DNA from: Streptomyces sp. CMB-StM0423 | GTDB lineage: Bacteria; Actinomycetota; Actinomycetes; Streptomycetales; Streptomycetaceae | Length of the DNA stretch: 64,000 nucleotides | Assembly: GCF_002847285.1 (NCBI RefSeq) | Contig: NZ_CP025407.1 | Coordinates: 7,071,001 to 7,135,000, forward strand | Direction: 5' to 3' | Shown here: piece after piece, positions 31,918-39,650 of the stretch | Layout: each line of letters starts with the position of its first letter | Position numbering within the stretch: the stretch's first letter is position 1 | Made by a program: the position numbers and the translations under genes | Notes under the pieces: generated by a model | The model's input: only the letters and a program-made list of their open reading frames with translations | Database searches by the model: none | Told to the model about the DNA's origin: nothing

Positions 31918-31989
31918 GGGCGATTAGCTCAGGGGGAGAGCGCTTCGTTCACACCGAAGAGGTCACTGGTTCGATCCCAGTATCGCCCA
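31918..31989 (+). tRNA. tRNA-Val (anticodon CAC)
   Basis: Plus-strand cloverleaf: acceptor GGGCGAT/ATCGCCC, discriminator A, D arm AGCTCAGGGGGAGAGC, anticodon stem CTTCG/CGAAG with loop TTCACAC (CAC), T arm GGTTCGATCCC. It reads GTG valine codons. CCA is not encoded. Confidence 0.93.
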
Positions 31990-31995
31990 CCCGGA

Positions 31996-32028
31996 GAGGG
32001 CCGTTCCGCATCATGCGGGACGGCCCTC
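31996..32028 (+). terminator. Terminator of tRNA-Val(CAC)
   Basis: GAGGGCCGTTCCGC pairs with GCGGGACGGCCCTC (14 pairs, one G-T) around ATCAT, 6 bases after the tRNA end. It is 20 bases from the stop of the convergent exonuclease gene and could serve both. Confidence 0.75.
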
Positions 32029-32047
32029 GCTGTTCCCCGCGCACCCC

Positions 32048-32776
32048 TCACACCACCGTCGCCAGGCCGCTCGCGCGCAACGGCCAGGCCGGGTCGCAGC
32101 GTTCGTCCGAGCCCGTACGCGCGAACCACGCCGTCAGCCCGCGCGCCTGCGCGCCGTGCCAGGCCGCCTGCCGCGCGTGCAGCTCCGGCGCGGTCAACTC
32201 GCCCAGCCGGTCCGCGTAGCGCTGCCCGATGGCCCGTACGAGGCGCAGCGCCGCCGTCGCGTCCGCGCCCGCCTCGTGGGCGCCGGCCAGCTCCACGCCG
32301 TAGTGCTCGCACAGCGCCGTGAGTGTGCGGCTGCCCTTGCGGTAGCGGTCGAGGTGCCGGTCCAGCACCAGCGGATCCAGCACGCACAGCGGCGCGCCGC
32401 CGAGGTACTTCGGCAGCGAGGAGGCGCGGTGCCGGCGTAACTCGCGGTCCAGCAGCGTCAGATCGAACGGGGCGTTCATCACCACCAGCGGTACGTGGCT
32501 CGCGCACTGCGCCGCCAGCGCCTTGCCGACCTCCTCCATCACCGGCGCCGGCCAGCGGCCCAGACGCTGCAGATGCGTCAGCGTCAGCCCGTGCACCGCC
32601 GTGGCCGCCGCCGGGATCTCCACGTCGGGGGAGACGAGCCAGGACGTACAGCGGGGCGGCGAGGTGATGTGGGGCTGGACGACGACGGCTGCGGAGAGTA
32701 TCCGGTCGCGTTCCACGTCCACGCCGGTCGTCTCGGTGTCGAAGGCGGCCAGCGGCCCCTCGTACCAGAGCGTCAT
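32048..32776 (-). CDS. DnaQ-like DEDDh 3'-5' exonuclease
   Basis: A 242-residue exonuclease domain protein. The DEDDh metal-binding residues are visible: D and E in FDTETTG (about 12-18), D in NAPFDLTLLD (about 103-112) and the H/D pair in AHEAGADATAALRLV (about 170-184). Streptomyces encode several such proteins beside the replicative epsilon subunit, for proofreading, repair or RNA trimming. There is no C-terminal BRCT or helicase domain. The ATG start has AGGGAG 10 bases upstream. The gene is convergent with tRNA-Val(CAC). Confidence 0.88.
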   Translation of the reverse strand: MTLWYEGPLAAFDTETTGVDVERDRILSAAVVVQPHITSPPRCTSWLVSPDVEIPAAATAVHGLTLTHLQRLGRWPAPVMEEVGKALAAQCASHVPLVVMNAPFDLTLLDRELRRHRASSLPKYLGGAPLCVLDPLVLDRHLDRYRKGSRTLTALCEHYGVELAGAHEAGADATAALRLVRAIGQRYADRLGELTAPELHARQAAWHGAQARGLTAWFARTGSDERCDPAWPLRASGLATVV

Positions 32777-33268
32777 CAGCCCAACTCCCTGGAGTTTTAC
32801 GGTCGGTGGGGTCGTTCCCACCCGACCGGGTGATACCCCCAACACCCCCCGTTCGAACAATGGTTGTTTGGCGGAGAGCCCGTGCGGTGACAACAGAGAG
32901 TGAGGGCCGGGCGCGCCTCGGCCGCCCGTGGCGGGCCGGCCCCCGTCAGCTACCGACAGCGCGTGGAAGGCAGTTGGGCCATGGCCCTCACCCGGCCGGA
33001 ACCGCGCGGCCCGCTCCCCGAGCGGACCGCACCGCGGCGCGGTGCTCTCGCCGCGACGGCGTGCACGGAGACGCTGCAGACCGCCTGTCTGCACGCGGTC
33101 GTTGCCGCTGCCCGCTGCACCCCGGTGCAGCCCTTCCCCGGCAGCGGCAGCGACCGGCACGTCCCGGTACGGGCCGCGCACCACCCGGCCGGCCACGCAC
33201 TGATCCGTGTCTCGCCGGCCCGCGCGCCACGTGCTCACCGCGCGGGCCGGCAGGGGAGGGAGACCCTG
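32777..33268. other. 492-base region between the exonuclease and the hypothetical gene
   Basis: No gene is assigned. The plus-strand frame of the downstream gene stays open back to about 32900 with high third-position GC, so an N-terminal extension cannot be excluded. The main structure is a cluster of nested inverted repeats (33075-33148). A smaller repeat, AACAA-TGG-TTGTT, sits near 32855-32867. Confidence 0.4.
33075..33148 (+). promoter_or_regulatory. Nested hairpins in the leader of the hypothetical gene
   Basis: TGCAGAC/GTCTGCA (33075-33093) is followed by an outer stem GCCGCTGCC/GGCAGCGGC (33104-33112 with 33140-33148), which encloses an inner GCTGCACC/GGTGCAGC. It lies about 120 bases before the start codon. 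It matches no riboswitch I know. Confidence 0.35.
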
Positions 33269-34426
33269 ATGTACCGGCAGCCTCCGGAGCCCGACCCCGC
33301 CCATACCGACCCCGCCGTGCTCGGCGCCCTCCTCGCCCGCCATGGCTGGCGCCGGCACGGCGGTTCCACCGGCAGGTACGCGCGCTTCACCCCGCCCGGC
33401 GACGCACCGGGCGGTGCCGGCGTCCTCGTACCGGCCGACCGCGCCTTCCCCGACTGCACCGACCTGCTCGCGGAAGCGCTCACCGCGCTGGCCCGCAGCC
33501 CCGAGCCGTCCGCCCCGCTCGTGCTCACCGCGGTCGCCGTGCCCAGCGACGAGGTGAGCTGGGAGTACGGCGCCGAGCGGCGCGCCGGGCCCGCCCGGTG
33601 GGCCGACGCCGAGCGGCTGTCCGCCGCCGCCCGCGCCATGCTGCTGGCCGGTGCGCTCGCCGCCCGCCGCCCCGCGGGCTTCCACGGCGCCCGGCTGCGC
33701 CCGCACGCGGCGCGGGACGTCGAGCAGACCCTGCTCGGCCCCGGCGCCCACGCCGCCCGGCTCACCGCCTTCGTACCCGCGCCGGAGAGCCGCGCGGTCA
33801 CCACCACGCTGCTGCGCGCCCTGCGCGGCACCCGCGGGGCGGTGGACCGCCAGCACACCACCGGGGCCATGGACGCCTTCGACCACGCCGTCGAACTCGG
33901 CGGGTGCCACGAGCTGGCCGAGGCCCTGACCGCCCTCGTGCGCGGCACGGACGGCGTGCGCATCACCCTGGCCTGGGCGCCCGCGTACCCGCCGCCGAGG
34001 GGCTTCGCCGCGGCCCCCGAGCCGGTGGAGTTCACCCCCGGCGACATCCCGGCCCTGCAGCGGGCCGCCGTGCGCTACCGGCACCGGGAGCCCTCCCTCC
34101 CGGTCCGGCTCACCGCAGCCGTCACCCGGCTCAGCCGGACGGCAGCCACCGGCCCCGGCCGGGTGCGGCTGCGGGTACTCGCGGGCGCGGACGTCACCGA
34201 GGTGCGTACGTCGCTCGACGAGGAGGCGTACCGCGTCGCCGGCCAGGCGCACCTGGCCGGCGTCCCGGTGCGGCTCCGCGGCATGCTGGAGAGCCGTGGT
34301 GGCTTCCGGCGGCTGACCGGGGCGTCGGGGGTGCGGCCCGTACCGGTGGCGGACGCCGAGGGGGACCGGCTGCCGAAGGCGCACGAGCACCTGGACTTCC
34401 TCGACGAGGCGTACGGCGACGGCTGA
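33269..34426 (+). CDS. Uncharacterised conserved actinobacterial protein
   Basis: A 385-residue soluble protein with typical Streptomyces codon bias. The N-terminal part (about 15-50) has ALLARHGWRRHGGSTGRYARFTP-like features, and later segments alternate strands and helices (TAVAVPSDEVSWEYG; LTAFVPAPESRAVTTTLLRALRGT). The C-terminal 60 residues include VPVRLRGMLESRGGFRRLTGASGVRPVP and an acidic end (DFLDEAYGDG). There is no signal peptide or membrane span, and I do not recognise the family. The ATG follows GGGGAGGGAG, a strong ribosome site, although the frame is open upstream. It lies 115 bases before thrS and may be linked to it. Confidence 0.7.
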   Translation: MYRQPPEPDPAHTDPAVLGALLARHGWRRHGGSTGRYARFTPPGDAPGGAGVLVPADRAFPDCTDLLAEALTALARSPEPSAPLVLTAVAVPSDEVSWEYGAERRAGPARWADAERLSAAARAMLLAGALAARRPAGFHGARLRPHAARDVEQTLLGPGAHAARLTAFVPAPESRAVTTTLLRALRGTRGAVDRQHTTGAMDAFDHAVELGGCHELAEALTALVRGTDGVRITLAWAPAYPPPRGFAAAPEPVEFTPGDIPALQRAAVRYRHREPSLPVRLTAAVTRLSRTAATGPGRVRLRVLAGADVTEVRTSLDEEAYRVAGQAHLAGVPVRLRGMLESRGGFRRLTGASGVRPVPVADAEGDRLPKAHEHLDFLDEAYGDG

Positions 34427-34541
34427 GAGCACCGGTCCGCGCACGCGACGCCCGATTTCGCCGTGCGCCCCCCTGGCTCGGTACGATTCACGCCGTGCCG
34501 CCGCCGCGTGCGGCACCCCCGTTCCCCGTGAAGGAGACCCC

Positions 34542-36524
34542 GTGTCCGACGTCCGTGTGATCATCAGCCGCGATGCCGCCGAGCGGGAAGAGCGCGTGGT
34601 CACGACGGGCACGACGGCCGGCGACCTCTTCCCCGGCGAGCGCACCGTGATCGCCGCCCGCGTCGCCGGCGCGCTGAAGGACCTCGCGTACGAGGTCGCC
34701 GACGGCGACGAGGTCGAGCCCGTGGAGATCGACAGCCCCGACGGGCTGGACATCCTGCGGCACTCCACCGCCCACGTCATGGCCCAGGCCGTGCAGGAGC
34801 TGTTCCCCGAGGCAAAGCTCGGCATCGGCCCGCCCATCAAGGACGGCTTCTACTACGACTTCGACGTCCCCGAGCCCTTCCACCCCGACGACCTCAAGCG
34901 CGTCGAGAAGAAGATGCAGGAGATCGTCAAGCGCGGCCAGCGCTTCTCCCGCCGCGTCACCACCGACGCCGACGCCCGCGAGGAGCTGGCCGCCGAGCCG
35001 TACAAGCTGGAGCTGATCGGCCTCAAGGGCAACGCCGCCGAGGCCGCGGAAGGCGCGTCCGCGGAGGTCGGTGCCGGCGAGCTGACGATCTACGACAACC
35101 TCGACGCCAAGACCGGCGAGCTGTGCTGGAAGGACCTCTGCCGCGGCCCCCACCTGCCGACCACGCGGCTCATCCCCGCCTTCAAGCTGATGCGCTCCGC
35201 CGCCGCGTACTGGCGCGGCAGCGAGAAGAACCCGCAGCTCCAGCGGATCTACGGCACGGCCTGGCCGTCGCGGGACGAGCTGAAGGCGCACCTGGAGTTC
35301 CTGGCCGAGGCCGAGAAGCGCGACCACCGCAAGCTCGGCACCGAACTGGACCTCTTCTCCATCCCCGAGGACATCGGCTCGGGCCTGGCGGTCTTCCACC
35401 CCAAGGGCGGCGTCGTGCGCCGCGTGATGGAGGACTACTCGCGCCGGCGGCACGAGGAGTCGGGCTACGAGTTCGTCTACACCCCGCACGCGACGAAGGG
35501 GAAGCTCTTCGAGAAGTCGGGCCACCTGGACTGGTACGCCGACGGCATGTACCCGCCCATGCAGCTCGACGAGGGCCAGGACTACTACCTGAAGCCCATG
35601 AACTGCCCGATGCACAACCTGATCTTCGACGCCCGCGGCCGCTCGTACCGCGAGCTGCCGCTGCGCCTCTTCGAGTTCGGGACCGTCTACCGGTACGAGA
35701 AGTCCGGCGTCGTGCACGGCCTCACCCGGGCCCGGGGCTTCACCCAGGACGACGCGCACATCTACTGCACCAAGGAGCAGATGGCCGGCGAGCTGGACTC
35801 GCTGCTGACCTTCGTGCTGAACCTGCTGCGCGACTACGGCCTGGAGGACTTCTACCTGGAGCTGTCCACCAAGGACCCGGAGAAGTCCATCGGCTCCGAC
35901 GAGGTCTGGGCGGAGGCCACCGAGATCCTGCGCCAGGCCGCGGAGAAGCAGGGCCTGCAACTGGTCATGGACCCGGGCGGGGCGGCGTTCTACGGGCCGA
36001 AGATCTCCGTGCAGGCCAAGGACGCCATCGGCAGGACGTGGCAGATGTCCACGATCCAGGTGGACTTCAACCTCCCCGAGCGCTTCGACCTGGAGTACAC
36101 CGCCGCGGACGGCTCGCGGCAGCGGCCCGTCATGATCCACCGGGCCCTCTTCGGCTCCATCGAGCGGTTCTTCGCCGTCCTGCTGGAGCACTACGCGGGC
36201 GCCTTCCCGGCGTGGCTGGCGCCGGTGCAGGTCGTCGGCATCCCGATCGGCGACGACCACGTGCCGTACCTCCAGGAGGTCGCGGCGAAGATGCGGGCCC
36301 GCGGGCTGCGGGTCGAGGTCGACTCCTCCTCCGACCGGATGCAGAAGAAGATCCGCAACGCCCAGAAGGCCAAGGTCCCGTACATGCTGATCGCGGGCGA
36401 CGACGACATGGCCAAGGGCGCCGTCTCCTTCCGCTACCGCAGCGGCGAGCAGAACAACGGCGTGCCGATCGACGACGCGATCGACGAGGTGGCCCGCGCG
36501 GTCACGGAGCGCGCCGGGTCGTGA
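34542..36524 (+). CDS. thrS: Threonyl-tRNA synthetase
   Basis: A 660-residue class II synthetase. It has the TGS domain (1 to about 65), the SAD editing domain with HSTAHVMAQAVQELFP (zinc-like HxxxH, about 73-88) and the catalytic core with the motif 2 region GLTRARGFTQDDAHI. The zinc site Cys is seen in LKPMNCPMHNLIF. Motif 3 is GSIERFFAVLLEHYAGAFP, and the anticodon-binding domain (about 565-660) is complete. The GTG start has AAGGAG 5 bases upstream. A terminator follows, then a HIT gene with its own -10. No T-box leader is visible; actinobacterial T-boxes are essentially restricted to ileS. Confidence 0.97.
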   Translation: MSDVRVIISRDAAEREERVVTTGTTAGDLFPGERTVIAARVAGALKDLAYEVADGDEVEPVEIDSPDGLDILRHSTAHVMAQAVQELFPEAKLGIGPPIKDGFYYDFDVPEPFHPDDLKRVEKKMQEIVKRGQRFSRRVTTDADAREELAAEPYKLELIGLKGNAAEAAEGASAEVGAGELTIYDNLDAKTGELCWKDLCRGPHLPTTRLIPAFKLMRSAAAYWRGSEKNPQLQRIYGTAWPSRDELKAHLEFLAEAEKRDHRKLGTELDLFSIPEDIGSGLAVFHPKGGVVRRVMEDYSRRRHEESGYEFVYTPHATKGKLFEKSGHLDWYADGMYPPMQLDEGQDYYLKPMNCPMHNLIFDARGRSYRELPLRLFEFGTVYRYEKSGVVHGLTRARGFTQDDAHIYCTKEQMAGELDSLLTFVLNLLRDYGLEDFYLELSTKDPEKSIGSDEVWAEATEILRQAAEKQGLQLVMDPGGAAFYGPKISVQAKDAIGRTWQMSTIQVDFNLPERFDLEYTAADGSRQRPVMIHRALFGSIERFFAVLLEHYAGAFPAWLAPVQVVGIPIGDDHVPYLQEVAAKMRARGLRVEVDSSSDRMQKKIRNAQKAKVPYMLIAGDDDMAKGAVSFRYRSGEQNNGVPIDDAIDEVARAVTERAGS

Positions 36525-36537
36525 TCCGGCGCGGCCG

Positions 36538-36561
36538 GGGCGCCGGGCGGGCCCGGCGCCC
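36538..36561 (+). terminator. Hairpin terminator after thrS
   Basis: GGGCGCCGGG pairs with CCCGGCGCCC around a CGGG loop, 13 bases after the stop. Confidence 0.65.
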
Positions 36562-36582
36562 GGTCGGCGGGGCCGTACGCCA

Positions 36583-36588
36583 TATGCT
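36583..36588 (+). promoter_or_regulatory. -10 element of a probable leaderless HIT transcript
   Basis: TATGCT ends 7 bases before the ATG at 36596; no ribosome site is present. Confidence 0.4.
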
Positions 36589-36595
36589 GCTGAGC

Positions 36596-37144
36596 ATGAC
36601 CAGTGAGCCGGAGCAGCAGCTCGGGGTCGGCACCCCGGATCAGTTCCAGCGGCTGTGGACGCCGCACCGGATGGCGTACATCCAGGGGGAGAACAAGCCC
36701 ACCGGCACCGCCGCCGGCGACGGCTGCCCGTTCTGCGCGATTCCGGAGAAGTCCGACGAGGACGGGCTGATCCTCGCCCGCGGCGCACAGGTCTACGCGG
36801 TGCTGAACCTGTACCCGTACAACGGCGGGCACCTGATGGTCGTCCCGTACCGGCACGTCGCGGACTACACCGAGCTGACCGGCGAGGAGACCGCGGAGCT
36901 GGCGGTCTTCACCAAGCGCGCGATGACCGCCCTGCGCAGCGCGTCCGGGGCCCAGGGGTTCAACCTCGGCATGAACCAGGGCCCGGTCGCGGGCGCGGGC
37001 ATCGCCGCGCATCTGCACCAGCACGTGGTGCCGCGGTGGGGCGGCGACACGAACTTCATGCCGGTCGTCAGCCACACCAAGGTGCTGCCCCAACTCCTCG
37101 CGGACACCCGCGCGATGCTCGCCGCCGCCTGGCCGGCGTCCTAG
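36596..37144 (+). CDS. HIT-family nucleotide hydrolase/transferase
   Basis: A 182-residue histidine-triad protein. The active-site motif is HLHQHVVP (H139, H141, H143), preceded by NLYPYNGGHLMVVPYRH, the nucleotide-binding strand region, and CPFC (44-47), a probable metal-binding knuckle seen in actinobacterial members. Enzymes of this type hydrolyse or phosphorylyse dinucleoside polyphosphates such as Ap4A. Placement directly after thrS is meaningful, because threonyl-tRNA synthetase makes Ap4A, and the two genes are neighbours in many actinobacteria. An ATG 12 bases upstream is an alternative start, but the -10 geometry favours this one. Confidence 0.88.
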   Translation: MTSEPEQQLGVGTPDQFQRLWTPHRMAYIQGENKPTGTAAGDGCPFCAIPEKSDEDGLILARGAQVYAVLNLYPYNGGHLMVVPYRHVADYTELTGEETAELAVFTKRAMTALRSASGAQGFNLGMNQGPVAGAGIAAHLHQHVVPRWGGDTNFMPVVSHTKVLPQLLADTRAMLAAAWPAS

Positions 37145-37278
37145 CCGCCGCCAGGCCGGAGCACCTCGCCACGGTCGCGGCGTCCGACCGGGGTGAGTTT
37201 TCCGGTGTTTCGTGCACACTGGATCGGAAAGCGGGGGGTTCGGCCACCGCTGGGGCGACGGTGTGCAGGGGGGCACAG

Positions 37279-38352
37279 ATGTCGGGTGACGAGACGGTCG
37301 TCTATGCGGAGAAATCGTGGCGCCCACGGGCGGCGAAGGTACGGCTGACGAAGGAAATGCTGTCCGCGGCGCGGGGCCGGCACGTGCGGGTCCGCGACAT
37401 GAACCTGATGGCCATGGCCGAGGCGTATCTGCGGGGGAAGTGGCTCGGGGGCCGCGGGATGGAGCGCGAGCTGGCGCGGATCAGGAACGGGCCGGGCGTC
37501 GTGCCGCTTATCCACATGACCGGTTCCGCCCATGTGATCCGGGTGCGGCAGGCGGCGGTGTTCGCCCGGGCCCTCGGGGAACTGGCGGTGGAGCTGAGCG
37601 GCGGGCCCGCGGAGGTGACCGCGGCGGGGCGGCGGGCCGAGGAGGAGGGCGTGCCGCTGTGGCTGGCGCGGCGCTCCGCCGCGGGGCCGCACGGCGGGTT
37701 GGTGACGGTGGCCGTCGACCGGCGGCTGATACGGGCGGACGTGTGGGCCGAGGAGACGCCCGGGACACCCGCGGTGCGGCTGCGTGGCAAGGCCGGCCTC
37801 ACCACCGAGGAACTGCAGACGAGGAATCCGCCGCTGACGGTCACCGTGGCGGGGCGGCCGGCCGTGCTCACCGTCCTCGACTCGTCGGTACGGGGGTGGG
37901 TCGCCGTGCTCCGGACGGTGAAGGTGCAGTGGGAGCTGGAGGGACGGGACGTGGAGTCGTCCCGGCTGCTGCGGGGCGGGCGCCCGGTGGCCCTGCTCAC
38001 CCGCCGCCGGGACTGGGAGGTGCGGTACGCGCAGGTGGAGCCGCTGATGGACGTCCGGTACGAGACCGCGGACCCGCTGGATGCGGTGGTGGCCCACTTC
38101 TTCGGCGCGGTGTGCGGCGCGGGTGACGAGAACGCGCTGATCCGCCTCGGCACGATGCACCCGGTGCAGGACCCGTACGGGACGGGCGGGACGGATGGCG
38201 CGAGCCGCGGCTGGGACGACCCGTGGCCCACCAACCTGGGCTCCACGGCCGGCGGTGCCTCCGGGGGCTGGTTCGACGGCGGCGACGTCAGTGGCGGCGG
38301 TGGCGGCGGCTTCGACGGCGGCGGTGGCGGGGGAGGGGGCGGCGACGGGTGA
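37279..38352 (+). CDS. Uncharacterised protein with a Gly-rich tail
   Basis: A 357-residue soluble protein. The N-terminal region (about 1-110) is basic and helical (RPRAAKVRLTKEMLSAARG; MNLMAMAEAYLRGKWLGG). The middle (about 200-300) has a VWE-like beta-rich stretch with WELEGRDVESSRLLRGGRP and VALLTRRRDWEVRYAQVEP. The last 50 residues are an unstructured Gly/Asp/Trp tail ending in a long Gly run. There is no signal or membrane segment. The ATG has a G-rich ribosome site. Third-position codon bias supports coding. I do not recognise a family. Confidence 0.68.
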   Translation: MSGDETVVYAEKSWRPRAAKVRLTKEMLSAARGRHVRVRDMNLMAMAEAYLRGKWLGGRGMERELARIRNGPGVVPLIHMTGSAHVIRVRQAAVFARALGELAVELSGGPAEVTAAGRRAEEEGVPLWLARRSAAGPHGGLVTVAVDRRLIRADVWAEETPGTPAVRLRGKAGLTTEELQTRNPPLTVTVAGRPAVLTVLDSSVRGWVAVLRTVKVQWELEGRDVESSRLLRGGRPVALLTRRRDWEVRYAQVEPLMDVRYETADPLDAVVAHFFGAVCGAGDENALIRLGTMHPVQDPYGTGGTDGASRGWDDPWPTNLGSTAGGASGGWFDGGDVSGGGGGGFDGGGGGGGGGDG

Positions 38353-38358
38353 GCCCGG

Positions 38359-38390
38359 GGGCGCCCCGGGCCGTCGGAACCGGGGCGCCC
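38359..38390. terminator. Bidirectional terminator between convergent genes
   Basis: GGGCGCCCCGG pairs with CCGGGGCGCCC around a 10-base loop. It fills the 41-base gap between the Gly-tailed protein gene and the trans-sulfuration gene. Confidence 0.7.
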
Positions 38391-38393
38391 GCC

Positions 38394-39587
38394 CTATGCC
38401 GGGTCCGCCGCCTTCGCCAGCGCCTGTGCCAGGTCCGCCCACAGGTCGTCCGGGTGCTCGATGCCCACCGAGACCCGCACCGTGCCCTCGCCGATGTCCA
38501 TCGCCGCCAGCGCCGCCGCGTCGAGCTGCCGGTGCGACGTGCTCGCCGGGTGCATGACGAGCGTCTTGACGTCGCCGAGCGACGGGCTCAGCAGCGCCAG
38601 CCGCAGCGACTCGACGCACCTGCGCCCCGCCTCCCGGCCGCCCGCCAGGTCGAACGCCAGCACCCCGCCGCCCGCGGCGAGCAGCCGGGCGGCCGTCGCG
38701 CGGTCCGGGTGGTCCGGCAGCCCCGGGTGGCGGACCCGGGCGACCGCCGGGTGGGCGGCGAGCCGTTCGGCCAGCGTCAGCGCCGTCGCGGACTGCCGCT
38801 CGACGCGTAGCGCCAGGGTCGCCATGCCCCGCAGCGTCAGCCACGCCGCGAACGGGTCGGCCACCGCGCCCTGTTCGACGGCGTGCGCCCAGACCCGGCG
38901 GCGCAGCCCGGGGTCGCGGAAGACGGCGACGCCGCCCAGGACGTCGGCGTGGCCGCCGAGGTACTTGGTCGCCGAGTGCACGACGACCGCGGCGCCGTGC
39001 TCGACCGGGCGGCAGAGCAGCGGGGTGGCGAAGGTGTTGTCGACGACGCCGGTGACCCCGGCCTCCGCGGCGGCGGCCAGGAGCGCGGGCAGGTCGGTGA
39101 CGGCGGTGGTGGGGTTGGCGATGGTCTCCAGGTAGAGCACCCGGGTACGGGGCGTGCAGGCGGCCCGTACCTCGTCGGCGTCCCGGCCGGAGACGTAGGT
39201 GACCGACACTCCCCAGCGCTCCGCCAGATCGGTCAGCGTCGCGTACGTGCCGCCGTACAGGGAGCGCTGCGCGATGACGTGGTCGCCCGCGGAGAGCAGG
39301 CTGAGCAGCACGGCGTTGATCGCGCCCATGCCGGACGCGAACGCGAGCCCGCCCGCGCCCCCTTCGAGGTCGCTGACGGCCTCCTCCAGCGCGCGGACGG
39401 TCGGGTTGCCGAAGCGGCTGTAGAGGTACGCGCCGTCCGGGTCGTGGAACGCGGCGGCCATCGCGTCGGCGGAGTCGAACGAGAAGACGTGCCCCTGGTG
39501 GATCGGCACGGTCACCGGGCGGCTGCCCTCGGGAACCGGCACGGGCGGGTGGGCGGTACGGGTCGAGGGGTGCAGGTCGGCGCTCAT
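38394..39587 (-). CDS. Trans-sulfuration PLP enzyme (cystathionine gamma-synthase/lyase-like)
   Basis: A 397-residue Cys/Met-metabolism PLP enzyme. The PLP lysine is K208 in HSATKYLGGHADVLGG; YSRFGNPT (46-53 region), FASGMGAI (83-90) and the phosphate-binding SLYGGTYA (109-116) are also canonical. It lacks clear markers to choose between cystathionine gamma-synthase, gamma-lyase and methionine gamma-lyase. The ATG has a GGAG site 10 bases upstream. It is divergent from a MocR-type regulator gene, with 63 bases between them, and may be regulated by it. Context with a methionine importer in the same window is suggestive but about 30 kb away. Confidence 0.85.
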   Translation of the reverse strand: MSADLHPSTRTAHPPVPVPEGSRPVTVPIHQGHVFSFDSADAMAAAFHDPDGAYLYSRFGNPTVRALEEAVSDLEGGAGGLAFASGMGAINAVLLSLLSAGDHVIAQRSLYGGTYATLTDLAERWGVSVTYVSGRDADEVRAACTPRTRVLYLETIANPTTAVTDLPALLAAAAEAGVTGVVDNTFATPLLCRPVEHGAAVVVHSATKYLGGHADVLGGVAVFRDPGLRRRVWAHAVEQGAVADPFAAWLTLRGMATLALRVERQSATALTLAERLAAHPAVARVRHPGLPDHPDRATAARLLAAGGGVLAFDLAGGREAGRRCVESLRLALLSPSLGDVKTLVMHPASTSHRQLDAAALAAMDIGEGTVRVSVGIEHPDDLWADLAQALAKAADPA

Positions 39588-39617
39588 GGCGAAAGTCTCC
39601 GCGGCGAATGGGTTGCC

Positions 39618-39647
39618 GGACCAGGGCCAATTCCGGGAGATTGGTCC
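39618..39647. promoter_or_regulatory. Candidate MocR operator in the divergent intergenic region
   Basis: GGACCA (39618-39623) and TGGTCC (39642-39647) form an inverted repeat with an 18-base gap, enclosing a second dyad CCAAT/ATTGG. It lies directly before the regulator start and 31 bases upstream of the enzyme gene. Confidence 0.45.
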
Positions 39648-39650
39648 GCC

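Noticed and set aside
32900..33268. N-terminal extension of the hypothetical gene starting near 32900 or 32981
   Set aside because: The frame is open with coding-like third positions, but the GGGGAGGGAG site before 33269 is far stronger, and the extension is Arg/Ala/Pro-rich with no structure. I keep it as an alternative only.
34427..34541. T-box leader of thrS
   Set aside because: The region is only 115 bases and has no T-box sequence; T-boxes in actinobacteria are essentially limited to ileS.
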